From Saprospiraceae bacterium (GTDB taxonomy: Bacteria; Bacteroidota; Bacteroidia; Chitinophagales; Saprospiraceae): a DNA stretch of 64,000 nt. The stretch is from contig JAHDGU010000004.1 in NCBI GenBank assembly GCA_020627535.1, forward strand, positions 62,001-126,000, in the 5' to 3' direction. A model generated the notes under the pieces. That model did not search any database. It was given only the letters and a program-made list of their open reading frames with translations, and had not been told where the DNA came from. The position numbers and the translations under genes were made by a program. Below, piece by piece: positions 18,033 through 26,729 of the stretch. Position 1 is the first letter of the stretch. Every line of letters starts with the position of its first letter.

Positions 18033-18853
18033 CACGGATCACTAGAGCAGCAGGCTACTGTAGCGTGCAAGATGTATCACGCGTCGGCTGGCGACTGTAC
18101 GGCATTGCACCTAGCGGATTTCTGGTAGAGACACTCGCTACAGAGTCGCGACTTGCTCTCGGCACATCTTCAGTCACCACATTCGAATTTATGCTCCGTG
18201 GCCCCAGATGGGAGATTCTCTCAGATTTACAATTTGCCATCTCAGGCTCTGAAGATTCCTGGCGACTCAACGGTAGCACCATCGTCTCAGGCACCTCATA
18301 CACCGCAGCCCCTGGAGACATCTTGGAAGGACTGTACCTGAGGGGAAGTAGTGTGAGCTACCTCAGTATTGCCGCTGAGCTGAATGTACGCTGTGCCTAT
18401 GGCTCACGGTCCATGCATAGTAGCTCACCACTGGTGGACTTTGATCTACAGGCAGATGTCGTCCTCAAAGGCAAGCCAGCTGTGAGAGCGGTTGATCAGC
18501 AAATCATCACTCTGAGACCAGAAAGCTCTCTGAAGCTCCTCCGAGCGCCAGAAAGTGACTGCATCCTCCAGTGGAAAAAGCTCTGTGAGCTAGAGTGGAC
18601 CAAATCACCACAGAGCAATCGTATGTCCACTTTGCTAACAGGTGACCAGATATCTACAAAGTATAGCGAAATCCCAACCGCCGGCTTGATTCCAGGGATG
18701 ATCCAGCTGCTCCCAGACGGTAGACTCAATGTGATACAGGTCGATGGCCAGACGACTGGAGGATATCCTCGAGTGGCATTCCTGCCAGATTTTTCTCGAC
18801 AGCATCTTGCGCTGCTTCCTGCAGGCACCAAGCTACGATTCACAGAAGCTTGA
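18020..18853 (+). CDS. pxpC: 5-oxoprolinase subunit C (KipA family)
   Basis: The 277-residue product with a GTG start belongs to the biotin-dependent carboxyltransferase-like KipA family. It begins ITRAAGYCSVQDVSRVGWRL, a form of the usual GxxTTVQDxGRxGYxxxG motif, and ends with PTAGLIPGMIQLLPDGRLN and QTTGGYPRVA, both characteristic (family form GxIQVPxxGxPIVLxADxQTTGGYP). It completes PxpABC. It overlaps pxpB by 13 bases and is the last gene of the operon. Confidence 0.9.
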   Translation: MEDIARITRAAGYCSVQDVSRVGWRLYGIAPSGFLVETLATESRLALGTSSVTTFEFMLRGPRWEILSDLQFAISGSEDSWRLNGSTIVSGTSYTAAPGDILEGLYLRGSSVSYLSIAAELNVRCAYGSRSMHSSSPLVDFDLQADVVLKGKPAVRAVDQQIITLRPESSLKLLRAPESDCILQWKKLCELEWTKSPQSNRMSTLLTGDQISTKYSEIPTAGLIPGMIQLLPDGRLNVIQVDGQTTGGYPRVAFLPDFSRQHLALLPAGTKLRFTEA

Positions 18854-18918
18854 TAGAGAAGAGATAACACATCTACATTATGCAACTATGTGTGGAGTAG
18901 GACTCTATCTTTACACAG

Positions 18919-20865
18919 ATGAGTAAGAAGACCCCCAAGCAAGCAAAGTCGCAGTCGTCCCAAAAGTCACGGGATACCTACTCTGCCAAGAACTTTTGGA
19001 CAGATCGCACTCGGCTTTTGATCTTACTAGGGATCTTGGTGATATCCGCCATCGCGTATTGGCCTGCTCGAGATACCCAACTTGTCAACTGGGATGACGA
19101 CCGCAATATCTACGACAATCCATTGATCGAAGATCTTAGCTTCAATGGGCTCAAAGAGATATTCACAGAGGATATCATCGGCAATTACAATCCGCTGACC
19201 ATCCTCAGTTTTGCCATCGAAAGGAAAATCTATGGCGCGGAGGTCATCTCAGCCAAGAAGGCCTATCCATTTGTGGTGGTCAATGTGCTACTACATCTGC
19301 TGTGCATATATCTCGTCTTTCGCATCGGGATCGAGATGAAACTCAAGCAATGGGCGCTACTCTTCTCTACTGTCCTCTTTGCCCTACATCCGATGCGCGT
19401 AGAGTCCATATCTTGGGCCACTGAGCGAAAAGATGTCCTCTATGGTGCATTCTTTTTTGCCTCTCTACTCTACTACGTGCTGCGACTCAGATACAAAGAG
19501 GAGCGGTTTCTATACATCGCGCTCGCCCTCATGATTCCCGCATGTCTGGCCAAGATCCAAGCAGTAAGTCTTCCGCTCGCGATGCTAGCATTCGACTTTT
19601 ACTTCCGTCGAAAAATCCGACTCAAGCTCCTGATCGAGAAGATTCCTTTCTTTGCCCTATCGATCGCCACAGGTTTGGTCGGTGTATATATGCTCAAGAA
19701 ATTTGGAAGTCTTGAGCAAACAACTACGTCCTATGGATTTGGCCAACGACTCTTGATTGGCTCCTACTCTCTAGTCGTCTACCTGATCAAGTCGATCGTA
19801 CCTTATGAGATGGTCGCACTGTATCCCTATCCACCAAGATTGGGATGGCAGTTTCCCGCATCACTGATTGGCTCACTAGCATTTTTCGGGCTTAGTGTCT
19901 TGGCATTTTTGCGTCGCTGGAGATTAGTCTTCTGTGGTCTGACATTCTTTTTTGTCAACGTGGTTTTCCTCCTACAGATCTTAGCCGCCGGTCAAGGATT
20001 CATTGCAGATCGCTTCACCTATGTCGCCTATCTAGGATTGTTTTGGATTTATGGTCTAGTACTCCAGACAGTCATAGATCTCAAGCCCTCTTTCAAGATC
20101 CCATTACTGGTAGTAGCACTCTGTGTCAGTGGCGTTTATGGGTTTTTAGGCTTTCGCCAAAAAGCTGCGTGGAACAATAGCCAGACCCTTTGGACGACAG
20201 TCCTCAAAAAATATGATCGGACTCCTCTACCCTACAGAAATCGAGGCAATCACTTCCGAGATACTGGCCAAAACGATCTAGCACTCCAAGACTACAGCTC
20301 CGCCATCCGACTAGAGCCGAATAATCACCAACACTACAATAGTCGAGGAAAGCTCTACTTCACGGCCAAGCGGCACAATGAGGCCATCAGTGACTACAGT
20401 AGAGCACTCGAGCTTTCTCCTGGTGACGCGAGCTACTGGGCCAATCGAGGTGCTGCCTATGCACAAGCTGGACGGCTACAAGAAGCGCTGAAAGATCTCA
20501 ATCAATGCCTGTCGCTTGACCCAAATTACCTCACAGGCTTGCTTAATCGTAGCTTAATCCATAGACAACTAGGACGCCCACAAGATGCTCTCAGGGATGT
20601 TACTAGCTACCTCGGCATCAATCCTCGCAATATCGGGATGTGGATCGAGAAGAGCAATTTATTGAGTCAACTTGGTCGTCACCAGCAGGTGCTCGAAAGC
20701 CTCAACCAAGCCATTGCCATTTCTCCCTCCACAGGACGGCTATTTGCACTGAGGGCTCAGACAATGCTCAATCTCGGCAATGCAGATGCTGCCCGACGAG
20801 ATGTTCAAAAAGCACAATCTTTGGGTCACCAAGTCAATCAAAATCTCCTGCAAAGGATACGCTAA
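18919..20865 (+). CDS. TMTC-like multi-pass membrane protein with C-terminal TPR repeats
   Basis: The 648-residue protein has a basic N-terminus, roughly 10-11 membrane helices (about residues 32-415) and a C-terminal series of about six TPR repeats (about 425-648; for example ALQDYSSAIRLEPNNHQHYN and EAISDYSRALELSPGDASYW). The first periplasmic loop carries VNWDDDRNIYDN (residues 56-67), an acidic motif typical of GT-C glycosyltransferases, and LFALHPMRVESISWATERKD is the signature of TMTC-type O-mannosyltransferases. I infer a polyprenyl-sugar-dependent glycosyltransferase that modifies exported proteins, with substrate unknown. Its stop overlaps the recN start (TAATG). Confidence 0.85.
   Translation: MSKKTPKQAKSQSSQKSRDTYSAKNFWTDRTRLLILLGILVISAIAYWPARDTQLVNWDDDRNIYDNPLIEDLSFNGLKEIFTEDIIGNYNPLTILSFAIERKIYGAEVISAKKAYPFVVVNVLLHLLCIYLVFRIGIEMKLKQWALLFSTVLFALHPMRVESISWATERKDVLYGAFFFASLLYYVLRLRYKEERFLYIALALMIPACLAKIQAVSLPLAMLAFDFYFRRKIRLKLLIEKIPFFALSIATGLVGVYMLKKFGSLEQTTTSYGFGQRLLIGSYSLVVYLIKSIVPYEMVALYPYPPRLGWQFPASLIGSLAFFGLSVLAFLRRWRLVFCGLTFFFVNVVFLLQILAAGQGFIADRFTYVAYLGLFWIYGLVLQTVIDLKPSFKIPLLVVALCVSGVYGFLGFRQKAAWNNSQTLWTTVLKKYDRTPLPYRNRGNHFRDTGQNDLALQDYSSAIRLEPNNHQHYNSRGKLYFTAKRHNEAISDYSRALELSPGDASYWANRGAAYAQAGRLQEALKDLNQCLSLDPNYLTGLLNRSLIHRQLGRPQDALRDVTSYLGINPRNIGMWIEKSNLLSQLGRHQQVLESLNQAIAISPSTGRLFALRAQTMLNLGNADAARRDVQKAQSLGHQVNQNLLQRIR
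20149..20163 (-). repeat. GNAA-loop hairpin motif, GGC-GAAA-GCC
   Basis: TTTTTGGCGAAAGCC on the minus strand inside the TMTC-like gene, which reads it as GFRQK. Confidence 0.7.
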
Positions 20866-22520
20866 TGCTCCACAGGCTCTATATCAAAAACTACGCGATC
20901 ATCGATGAGATCAATCTCCAGTTCCAGGAGGGATTTGTCGTGATGACGGGAGAGACTGGTGCCGGCAAGTCCATCATCATGGGAGCGCTAGATCTCATCT
21001 TGGGATCAAGATCCAACAGCTCAGCACTCAATCCAGACCGCGGCAGCACTGTGATCGAAGCAGTATTTGGTCAGATTGACACGCTCACACAAGCCGAAAA
21101 AGATGACTATGAAGTGGAGGACGATGAACTCACCATACGTCGAGTCATCACTAGCTCGGGAAAATCTAGATGCTTTGTCAATGATCTACCAGTAAGCTTG
21201 ACGCAGTTGAGCGCTCTACGGAGCAAGTTGATTGATATCCACAGACAATTTGACAATAGTTGGCTCTTTGCAGAAGCTAGTCAGCTCTTGCTCTTGGACT
21301 CGCTCAGCGGCCAAGTCAAAGCTAGGGATGCCTATCATAGTAAGTACCTGGAGTTACTCACCGCCAAGAGAGAGCTCGACCAAGCCATCGATCAACAGAA
21401 TCAATTGCTCCAGCAGCAAGACTTCATCACGTATCAATGGACGGAGCTCGATGGTCTAGCGCTAGACGAGATGGATCAAGATGCCCTCGAGGCCGAGCAA
21501 GCCAAGCTGGCCAATGTATCCGATATCAAGGAGAGTCTCTCAAGTAGTGTTCATATCCTAGAAGAAGGGGAGCAAAATGTACTAGATCTCCTCCGACAAA
21601 GTCTCCAGGCGATCAGTGGAAGTGCTGTAGACGAACAGAACAAGACTCGCTGGTCACAAGTCATCGAAAACTCCATCGAAGAACTGAGAGAACTCAGTAA
21701 CGCACTCCAGGATTATTCTGATAGTGCGGAGTCCGATCCTGCCAGACTTGCAGAGATCGACGGCAGACTCGATCAACTATATCGCCTACAACAAAAGCAT
21801 CAGGTCCAGACCGTAGCTGAGCTCATCACATTGCGTGATCAGTGGGCAGATCAGATTCATGCTGGCCAAAACAGTGAAGCCAATATTGAAGGTCTCAAAT
21901 CGAGGATCAATGAGCTAGAAAGTGATCTACGTCAGCGTGCAGAGAAAATCTCCAAAAAGCGAAAGACCACCGCGCCTAAATTTGCCAGCGCGGTGCTCAA
22001 CAAATTGAGTGATCTTTCTATGCCCAATGCACAGCTAGAAGTATCTCTAGCGCGGAATGACACACTTGGCCCTTGGGGTATCGACGAGATGCAGCTCTTA
22101 TTCACAGCCAACAAAGGGCAACAACTGAGTGACTTCCGCAAGATTGCCTCTGGAGGTGAAAGGTCTAGGCTCGCACTCTGTATCAAAGCGGAGGTGGCCG
22201 ACAAAATGACCATGCCGACACTGGTCTTTGATGAGATTGACGCGGGTGTCTCCGGTGATGTTTCTCTCAAGATGGGACAGATGCTGAGATCACTATCACA
22301 TTCGCATCAGGTCATTTGCATTACGCATAGTGCTCAGATCGCTGCGGCTGGCTCTCAGCATCTGTTCATCTACAAGATTGATCAAGGAGCGACGACTGAG
22401 ACTCAAATCAAGGAATTGGCAACTGATGATCGAATCCATGAAATCGCCAAGATGCTCAGCAGCGATCCACCGAGCAAAGAAGCCAAGGCAAATGCAACTC
22501 AGCTTTTAGCGCTCAGCTAA
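20865..22520 (+). CDS. recN: DNA repair protein RecN
   Basis: RecN is an SMC-like ATPase that helps recombinational repair of double-strand breaks. The 551-residue protein begins MLHRLYIKNYAIIDEINLQF and has Walker A GETGAGKS (about residues 29-36), a long coiled-coil middle (about 160-370), the signature FRKIASGGERSRLAL and Walker B TLVFDEIDAGVSG followed by VICITHSAQIAA. I use the ATG at 20865, which overlaps the previous stop by one base. The frame is open further upstream but that stretch lies within the TPR gene. Confidence 0.97.
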   Translation: MLHRLYIKNYAIIDEINLQFQEGFVVMTGETGAGKSIIMGALDLILGSRSNSSALNPDRGSTVIEAVFGQIDTLTQAEKDDYEVEDDELTIRRVITSSGKSRCFVNDLPVSLTQLSALRSKLIDIHRQFDNSWLFAEASQLLLLDSLSGQVKARDAYHSKYLELLTAKRELDQAIDQQNQLLQQQDFITYQWTELDGLALDEMDQDALEAEQAKLANVSDIKESLSSSVHILEEGEQNVLDLLRQSLQAISGSAVDEQNKTRWSQVIENSIEELRELSNALQDYSDSAESDPARLAEIDGRLDQLYRLQQKHQVQTVAELITLRDQWADQIHAGQNSEANIEGLKSRINELESDLRQRAEKISKKRKTTAPKFASAVLNKLSDLSMPNAQLEVSLARNDTLGPWGIDEMQLLFTANKGQQLSDFRKIASGGERSRLALCIKAEVADKMTMPTLVFDEIDAGVSGDVSLKMGQMLRSLSHSHQVICITHSAQIAAAGSQHLFIYKIDQGATTETQIKELATDDRIHEIAKMLSSDPPSKEAKANATQLLALS

Positions 22521-22565
22521 TTCATTCTTATGCCATGATTGTTCGGTAATTGATCTCGCATCAAG

Positions 22566-22573
22566 TACCTTTG
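22566..22573 (+). promoter_or_regulatory. TAnnTTTG -7 box upstream of the BON-LysM gene
   Basis: TACCTTTG lies 26 bases before the ATG at 22600. A TTG at 22539-22541 is 24 bases upstream, slightly farther than ideal for a -33 element. Confidence 0.45.
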
Positions 22574-22599
22574 ATATTCATCAAAAATCAGTTGAAATC

Positions 22600-23046
22600 A
22601 TGGGATTATTCTCTTTTATGAAAGGTGCCGGTAAGAAGCTCTTCGGACGGAAGAAGGAAGAAGCAGCACCAGTAGAATTAAGCAAAACAGATGCACTAAG
22701 AGCAGAAATCGCGGCTCTCGGCATTCCAGTATCTGATCTTAAGATCGAGATATCTGAAATGATATCGGTGTCTGGAACTACTGAGACCAATGCAGACCGT
22801 GAAAAGGTCATCTTGGCTCTAGGAAATGTTGAAAACATTGGATGTGTCGATGACAACATCCATGTGAACAATCCAGAACCTGCAGCAAAATTCCATGTGG
22901 TTGAAAGCGGAGACACGCTCTCTAAGATTGCCAAGGAGGTCTATGGCGACGCTATGAGATACAATGAGATTTTCGAGGCGAATAAGCCGATGCTATCTCA
23001 TCCAGATAAAATCTATCCTGGGCAGACACTGCGCATACCGATGTAG
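22600..23046 (+). CDS. BON and LysM domain protein, Kbp/YgaU-like potassium-binding protein
   Basis: This 148-residue protein is very close in length and plan to E. coli Kbp (YgaU, 149 residues), a cytoplasmic K+ sensor. It has the same beginning (MGLFSFMKGAGKKLFG), a BON domain (about residues 28-85, EKVILALGNVENIGCVDDNI) and a LysM domain (about 95-148, FHVVESGDTLSKIAKEVYG ... HPDKIYPGQTLRIP). There is no signal peptide, consistent with a cytoplasmic location. It is an independent unit with its own -7 box. Confidence 0.92.
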   Translation: MGLFSFMKGAGKKLFGRKKEEAAPVELSKTDALRAEIAALGIPVSDLKIEISEMISVSGTTETNADREKVILALGNVENIGCVDDNIHVNNPEPAAKFHVVESGDTLSKIAKEVYGDAMRYNEIFEANKPMLSHPDKIYPGQTLRIPM

Positions 23047-23070
23047 TGGACCTATGTCTAGAAATGATAC

Positions 23071-23122
23071 AGCGGCAGATGCCGCTGAAAGCAGGGCCTA
23101 TGTCAATGAGACATGGGCCTTG
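23071..23122. other. Two adjacent stem-loops after the BON-LysM gene
   Basis: A 6-bp stem AGCGGC-AGAT-GCCGCT (23071-23086) is followed by a longer stem of about 13 bp with two G-U pairs (left arm from 23092, loop AATGA at 23105-23109, right arm to 23122). Neither is followed by a T run, so they are not classical intrinsic terminators. They may act in 3' end formation or transcript stability. Confidence 0.45.
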
Positions 23123-23221
23123 TCATTGAAGATCAAATTTGTTAACACTAAGATCAAACGCCCTTCTTAGCTTCGATACTTATCTCAGCAATCAAAAGAT
23201 AGGATTGTGGTGGAATTGGGA

Positions 23222-23229
23222 TAAATTTG
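23222..23229 (+). promoter_or_regulatory. TAnnTTTG -7 box of the phosphate transporter gene
   Basis: TAAATTTG lies 35 bases before the ATG at 23265. A TTG is present at 23205-23207 but too close for a standard -33 element. Confidence 0.4.
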
Positions 23230-23264
23230 ACCACTCAAAAGAATGCTGCTAGAGTCGCCTTGAC

Positions 23265-25532
23265 ATGGAGATATTTTACCTCGTAATCATCATTGCCTTG
23301 TTCCTCCTGGCAATTTCTGATCTTGTCGTTGGCGTTAGCAATGACGCAGTCAACTTTCTCAATTCAGCCATAGGCTCCAAAGCGAGCAATCCCAAGATCA
23401 TATTTGGCATAGCGGCACTGGGCATCATCGTAGGCTGTACTTTTTCGAGTGGGATGATGGAGGTGGCCCGGAAAGGCATCTTTCATCCAGAGTACTTCTA
23501 TTTTAATGAGCTCATCCTGCTATTTCTCGCAGTGATGGTGACGGATGTCATATTACTAGACGCCTTCAACAGTTTTGGCATGCCGACCTCTACGACTGTG
23601 TCTATTGTCTTTGAGCTTCTCGGCGCAGCAGTGGCCCTGAGCCTCATCAAGATCTTCACCAGTGACGATGGACTTAGTATGGCTCAGTATATCAATTCTG
23701 ACCAAGCACTGCTCATCATCTCAGGCATCTTGCTCTCTGTCGTCATCGCCTTTACAGCTGGGGCCTTGATACAATATCTGACTAGACTACTATTTTCCTT
23801 TGCTCCTCAGCAGAGGCTCAGGTGGTGGGGAGCGATCTGGGGCGGTCTTGCGATCACCGCGATCACCTACTTCATGATCGTCAAGGGATCCAAAGGCGCA
23901 TCCTTCATGACAGATTCCATCAAAGCTTGGATTTCTGACCGTACAGGATTGATCCTCCTCATGAGCTTTGGATTTTGGGCTGTAGTTCTGCAGTTGCTCA
24001 TCTTATTTACTCGGATCAATATCCTTCGCATCATCGTGTTAGTAGGCACATTTTCGCTTGCTATGGCCTTTGCGGGAAATGATTTGGTCAACTTCATTGG
24101 AGTACCTCTGGCAGGATACAATTCTTATCAGATATGGATAGACTCTGGTGCTGGTGATCCAAGCTCTTTGGCAATGGATGCCCTGGCAGGGAAAGTGCCT
24201 ACTCCGACCCTCTTGCTCATGATCGCAGGTCTCATTATGACTATCACACTGATCATGTCTAAGAAAGCTCGCAGTGTAGTACAAACATCATTGGATCTGG
24301 GGCGTCAGGATGAAGGCTCGGAGAGATTTGAGAGTTATGCTATATCAAGGAGTATGGTGCGTAATGTGAGTCGAGCGGCCGACTTTGTCACTGGGCTCAT
24401 ACCGACTTCCGTCAAAAAGTCTATCGAGAAACAGTTTGATGAAACACCCTTCAAGAAGGAGCAGGCAAAAATGGGAGATGACGCTCCGTCCTTCGATCTT
24501 TTGCGGGCGGCCGTCACACTTGTGGTGGCATCTGTCTTGATCACCTTGGGTACAAATCTGAAGTTGCCCCTCAGTACGACCTATGTCACATTTATGGTCT
24601 TCATGGGCACTTCGTTGGCTGATGGCGCTTGGGGAAGAGAGAGTGCTGTCTATCGAGTATCTGGAGTACTATCGGTCATCGGAGGTTGGTTTTTCACGGC
24701 ATTCTCAGCCTTCACGATTGCTTTCATTTTCGCTAATATTTTCTACTGGGGCGGAACGATTGCGATCATTGCAGTACTTCTTTTAGCAGTATTTATCATT
24801 TATCGATCTCATCGCTATCACGAGGATCGTCTAGAGGAGCAAGTCGCTTTTGAGCGCGGTCTTATCGATGAGACCATCAGCAAAGAAGAATCCATCGAGC
24901 GAGTCGTGGACTACATGGAGAATATCTTCTCTGGTCTGAATGACAATATTCAACAAGCCATCATCGGACTCAAAAATGAAGACCTACAGCTGCTCAAAAA
25001 AACCAAGAAGTCCTTTGACAAGCTCAAGAAAAAAACCGGCAAGATCGAGAAAAAGACCAATAGCGCGATCGGTAAGATAGAGGGAGACGAAACTGAAGCA
25101 GCGCACTTGATGATCCTCGTCGCTGACTATCTCAATGATATCGTCCGCCATGCCGATGAGATCATCCCCAGAGCTCTGGAGCACACAGATAATAATCACA
25201 AAGCATTGCTGAGTGCGCAGATAGATGAACTCAGCACACTGCAAGAAACACTTGCACATCAGCTTGATCTCACCGCAAAGCTGTATACAAAGCAAAATGA
25301 AAATATCTTGCTGGATGCCAGTAATAAGCTGAGTGAGTTCCTGGACTTGAGCATGCATACGCGCAAGTCTCAGATCAAGCGGATCAAATCCAAAGAGATC
25401 GGCACCAGCAACAGTCTTCTCGTACTCAACATGCTCTCAGGAATGAGAAATATCGCCTTGACTAGTGGAAGGATGCTCCGTATTTATGAGAATCTGCTCG
25501 GGCCAACACCAGAGGAAGAAAAAGGAGAATAG
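23265..25532 (+). CDS. PiT-family inorganic phosphate transporter with PhoU-like C-terminal extension
   Basis: The 755-residue protein couples cation flow to phosphate uptake across the inner membrane. Both copies of the PiT signature are visible in degenerate form: GVSNDAVNFLNSAIGS in the first helix and AFAGNDLVNFIGVPLAG in the second half. There are about 12 helices (residues 1-525 with a cytoplasmic loop at about 335-410). The last about 210 residues are helical and highly charged (LLKKTKKSFDKLKKKTGKIE) and look like a PhoU/DUF47-type bundle, probably a regulatory tail. The large size is usual for Bacteroidota PiT proteins, as far as I recall. It is monocistronic and convergent with the ATP-grasp gene 12 bases away. 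Confidence 0.93.
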   Translation: MEIFYLVIIIALFLLAISDLVVGVSNDAVNFLNSAIGSKASNPKIIFGIAALGIIVGCTFSSGMMEVARKGIFHPEYFYFNELILLFLAVMVTDVILLDAFNSFGMPTSTTVSIVFELLGAAVALSLIKIFTSDDGLSMAQYINSDQALLIISGILLSVVIAFTAGALIQYLTRLLFSFAPQQRLRWWGAIWGGLAITAITYFMIVKGSKGASFMTDSIKAWISDRTGLILLMSFGFWAVVLQLLILFTRINILRIIVLVGTFSLAMAFAGNDLVNFIGVPLAGYNSYQIWIDSGAGDPSSLAMDALAGKVPTPTLLLMIAGLIMTITLIMSKKARSVVQTSLDLGRQDEGSERFESYAISRSMVRNVSRAADFVTGLIPTSVKKSIEKQFDETPFKKEQAKMGDDAPSFDLLRAAVTLVVASVLITLGTNLKLPLSTTYVTFMVFMGTSLADGAWGRESAVYRVSGVLSVIGGWFFTAFSAFTIAFIFANIFYWGGTIAIIAVLLLAVFIIYRSHRYHEDRLEEQVAFERGLIDETISKEESIERVVDYMENIFSGLNDNIQQAIIGLKNEDLQLLKKTKKSFDKLKKKTGKIEKKTNSAIGKIEGDETEAAHLMILVADYLNDIVRHADEIIPRALEHTDNNHKALLSAQIDELSTLQETLAHQLDLTAKLYTKQNENILLDASNKLSEFLDLSMHTRKSQIKRIKSKEIGTSNSLLVLNMLSGMRNIALTSGRMLRIYENLLGPTPEEEKGE

Positions 25533-25543
25533 CTTATGGGAGC

Positions 25544-26728
25544 TTACTCCTTGAGGGGCACAGAAGTCGCATAGTCCCTAGTGATGCGCTCTGTGAGATC
25601 ATCAAGTCTCTGCTTGATTCCCTGTTCTGATTTTCCATTGACAATCATTCCGACGTGATAGGACTTGTCCAAAGTCCAGCAGATGTCATCAGCGGCATAT
25701 TTGTTATAGTCCGGGTGCTCCGCATTGCTGAGGGTCACTACGATGCCTGCATTAGACTTTTTGGCCTTGGGTGCTTTGTACTTCGCTCCGGACAATTTTG
25801 CTGATTCCAGACGTGCCCATTCATTCCAGAGATTGACGTCTGTGGCGAAATACACCATCTCGGCGAGATGAGCTCCACCTACTCTTGCACTGGTCTCTAA
25901 AAACACGAAGCCACGATCAGACTTGATGTACTCTGAGTGAGAGGCTCCGAAGTTCATCCCAAAGGCTTTCAGCACCTTCTGATTGAGTTGAGTAAGTTCT
26001 TTGGTCTCTGGATCCATGACATCGATCGTCTGAGATCTAAAGATTCCGCCGCCGTGAGCTACCTCAAAGGGCGGCTGCAAGTATCTACTCGCTCTTGAGA
26101 ACAGGACCTTGTATTGATCACTGAGTGAATCCACATGATATACTGCACCTGGCTTAAACTCTTCGATGAGGTACTTGTGTCGAAGGTCTTGATGCTCTTC
26201 ACTCCACTTCCAAAAATCCTCAGCACTACCTATCTTCCTGATACCAAGCGCACCCGCATCCATCCGAGGCTTGACGAGCCAAGGTCCCTCACTGGAATCA
26301 AGAAATGTCTGAATGTCTGCATCATTGAAAAGTGCTGAGAAACCCGGAACTGGAATCTCATGTCGCTGCGCTTGCATCCTCATAGCAAGCTTGTCAAAAA
26401 AATGCCTTGCCGTGGTCTGCCCCATGCCAGGACTTCGAAACTCCTCACGTAACAATGCCGCCTTGCTCACATCATAGTCGTCCAGTGCAATGATCTTATC
26501 TATTCCCTTGGACTGAAAGACATAGGCGGTGCCTCTGATCAGGTGATCGATATTCCAGACTCTTCCATCGGATTCAGACATGTAAAATGCCTCGTCGATG
26601 GCTTCCCATGGCCAAGGCTTGTGACGCTGATTCTCGGAGGTGACCAGAAATACTTGATGACCCAGTTCTTTCAGAGCTACAAGAAAGTCTGTGCCCTTGT
26701 ATTCGCAGGTGATGCAAAGAAAATTCAT
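25544..26728 (-). CDS. ATP-grasp domain ligase
   Basis: This 394-residue protein has a typical ATP-grasp layout: an N-terminal pre-grasp domain (MNFLCITCEYKGTDFLVALK), a central ATP-binding region (GPWLVKPRMDAGALGIRKI, KYLIEEFKPG) and the metal-binding end (DRGFVFLETSARVGGAH). It would form an amide or peptide-like bond from a carboxylate and an amine with ATP, but the substrates are not apparent. It is the last gene of an operon with an M17 aminopeptidase (1-base gap) and an esterase. An amino-acid or peptide ligase is a plausible guess from this context. Confidence 0.85.
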   Translation of the reverse strand: MNFLCITCEYKGTDFLVALKELGHQVFLVTSENQRHKPWPWEAIDEAFYMSESDGRVWNIDHLIRGTAYVFQSKGIDKIIALDDYDVSKAALLREEFRSPGMGQTTARHFFDKLAMRMQAQRHEIPVPGFSALFNDADIQTFLDSSEGPWLVKPRMDAGALGIRKIGSAEDFWKWSEEHQDLRHKYLIEEFKPGAVYHVDSLSDQYKVLFSRASRYLQPPFEVAHGGGIFRSQTIDVMDPETKELTQLNQKVLKAFGMNFGASHSEYIKSDRGFVFLETSARVGGAHLAEMVYFATDVNLWNEWARLESAKLSGAKYKAPKAKKSNAGIVVTLSNAEHPDYNKYAADDICWTLDKSYHVGMIVNGKSEQGIKQRLDDLTERITRDYATSVPLKE

Positions 26729-26729
26729 A

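Noticed and set aside
20640-20864. 75-codon N-terminal extension of RecN
   Set aside because: The stretch lies within the TPR gene and lacks RecN similarity; MLHRLYIKNYAIID at 20865 is the canonical N-terminus.
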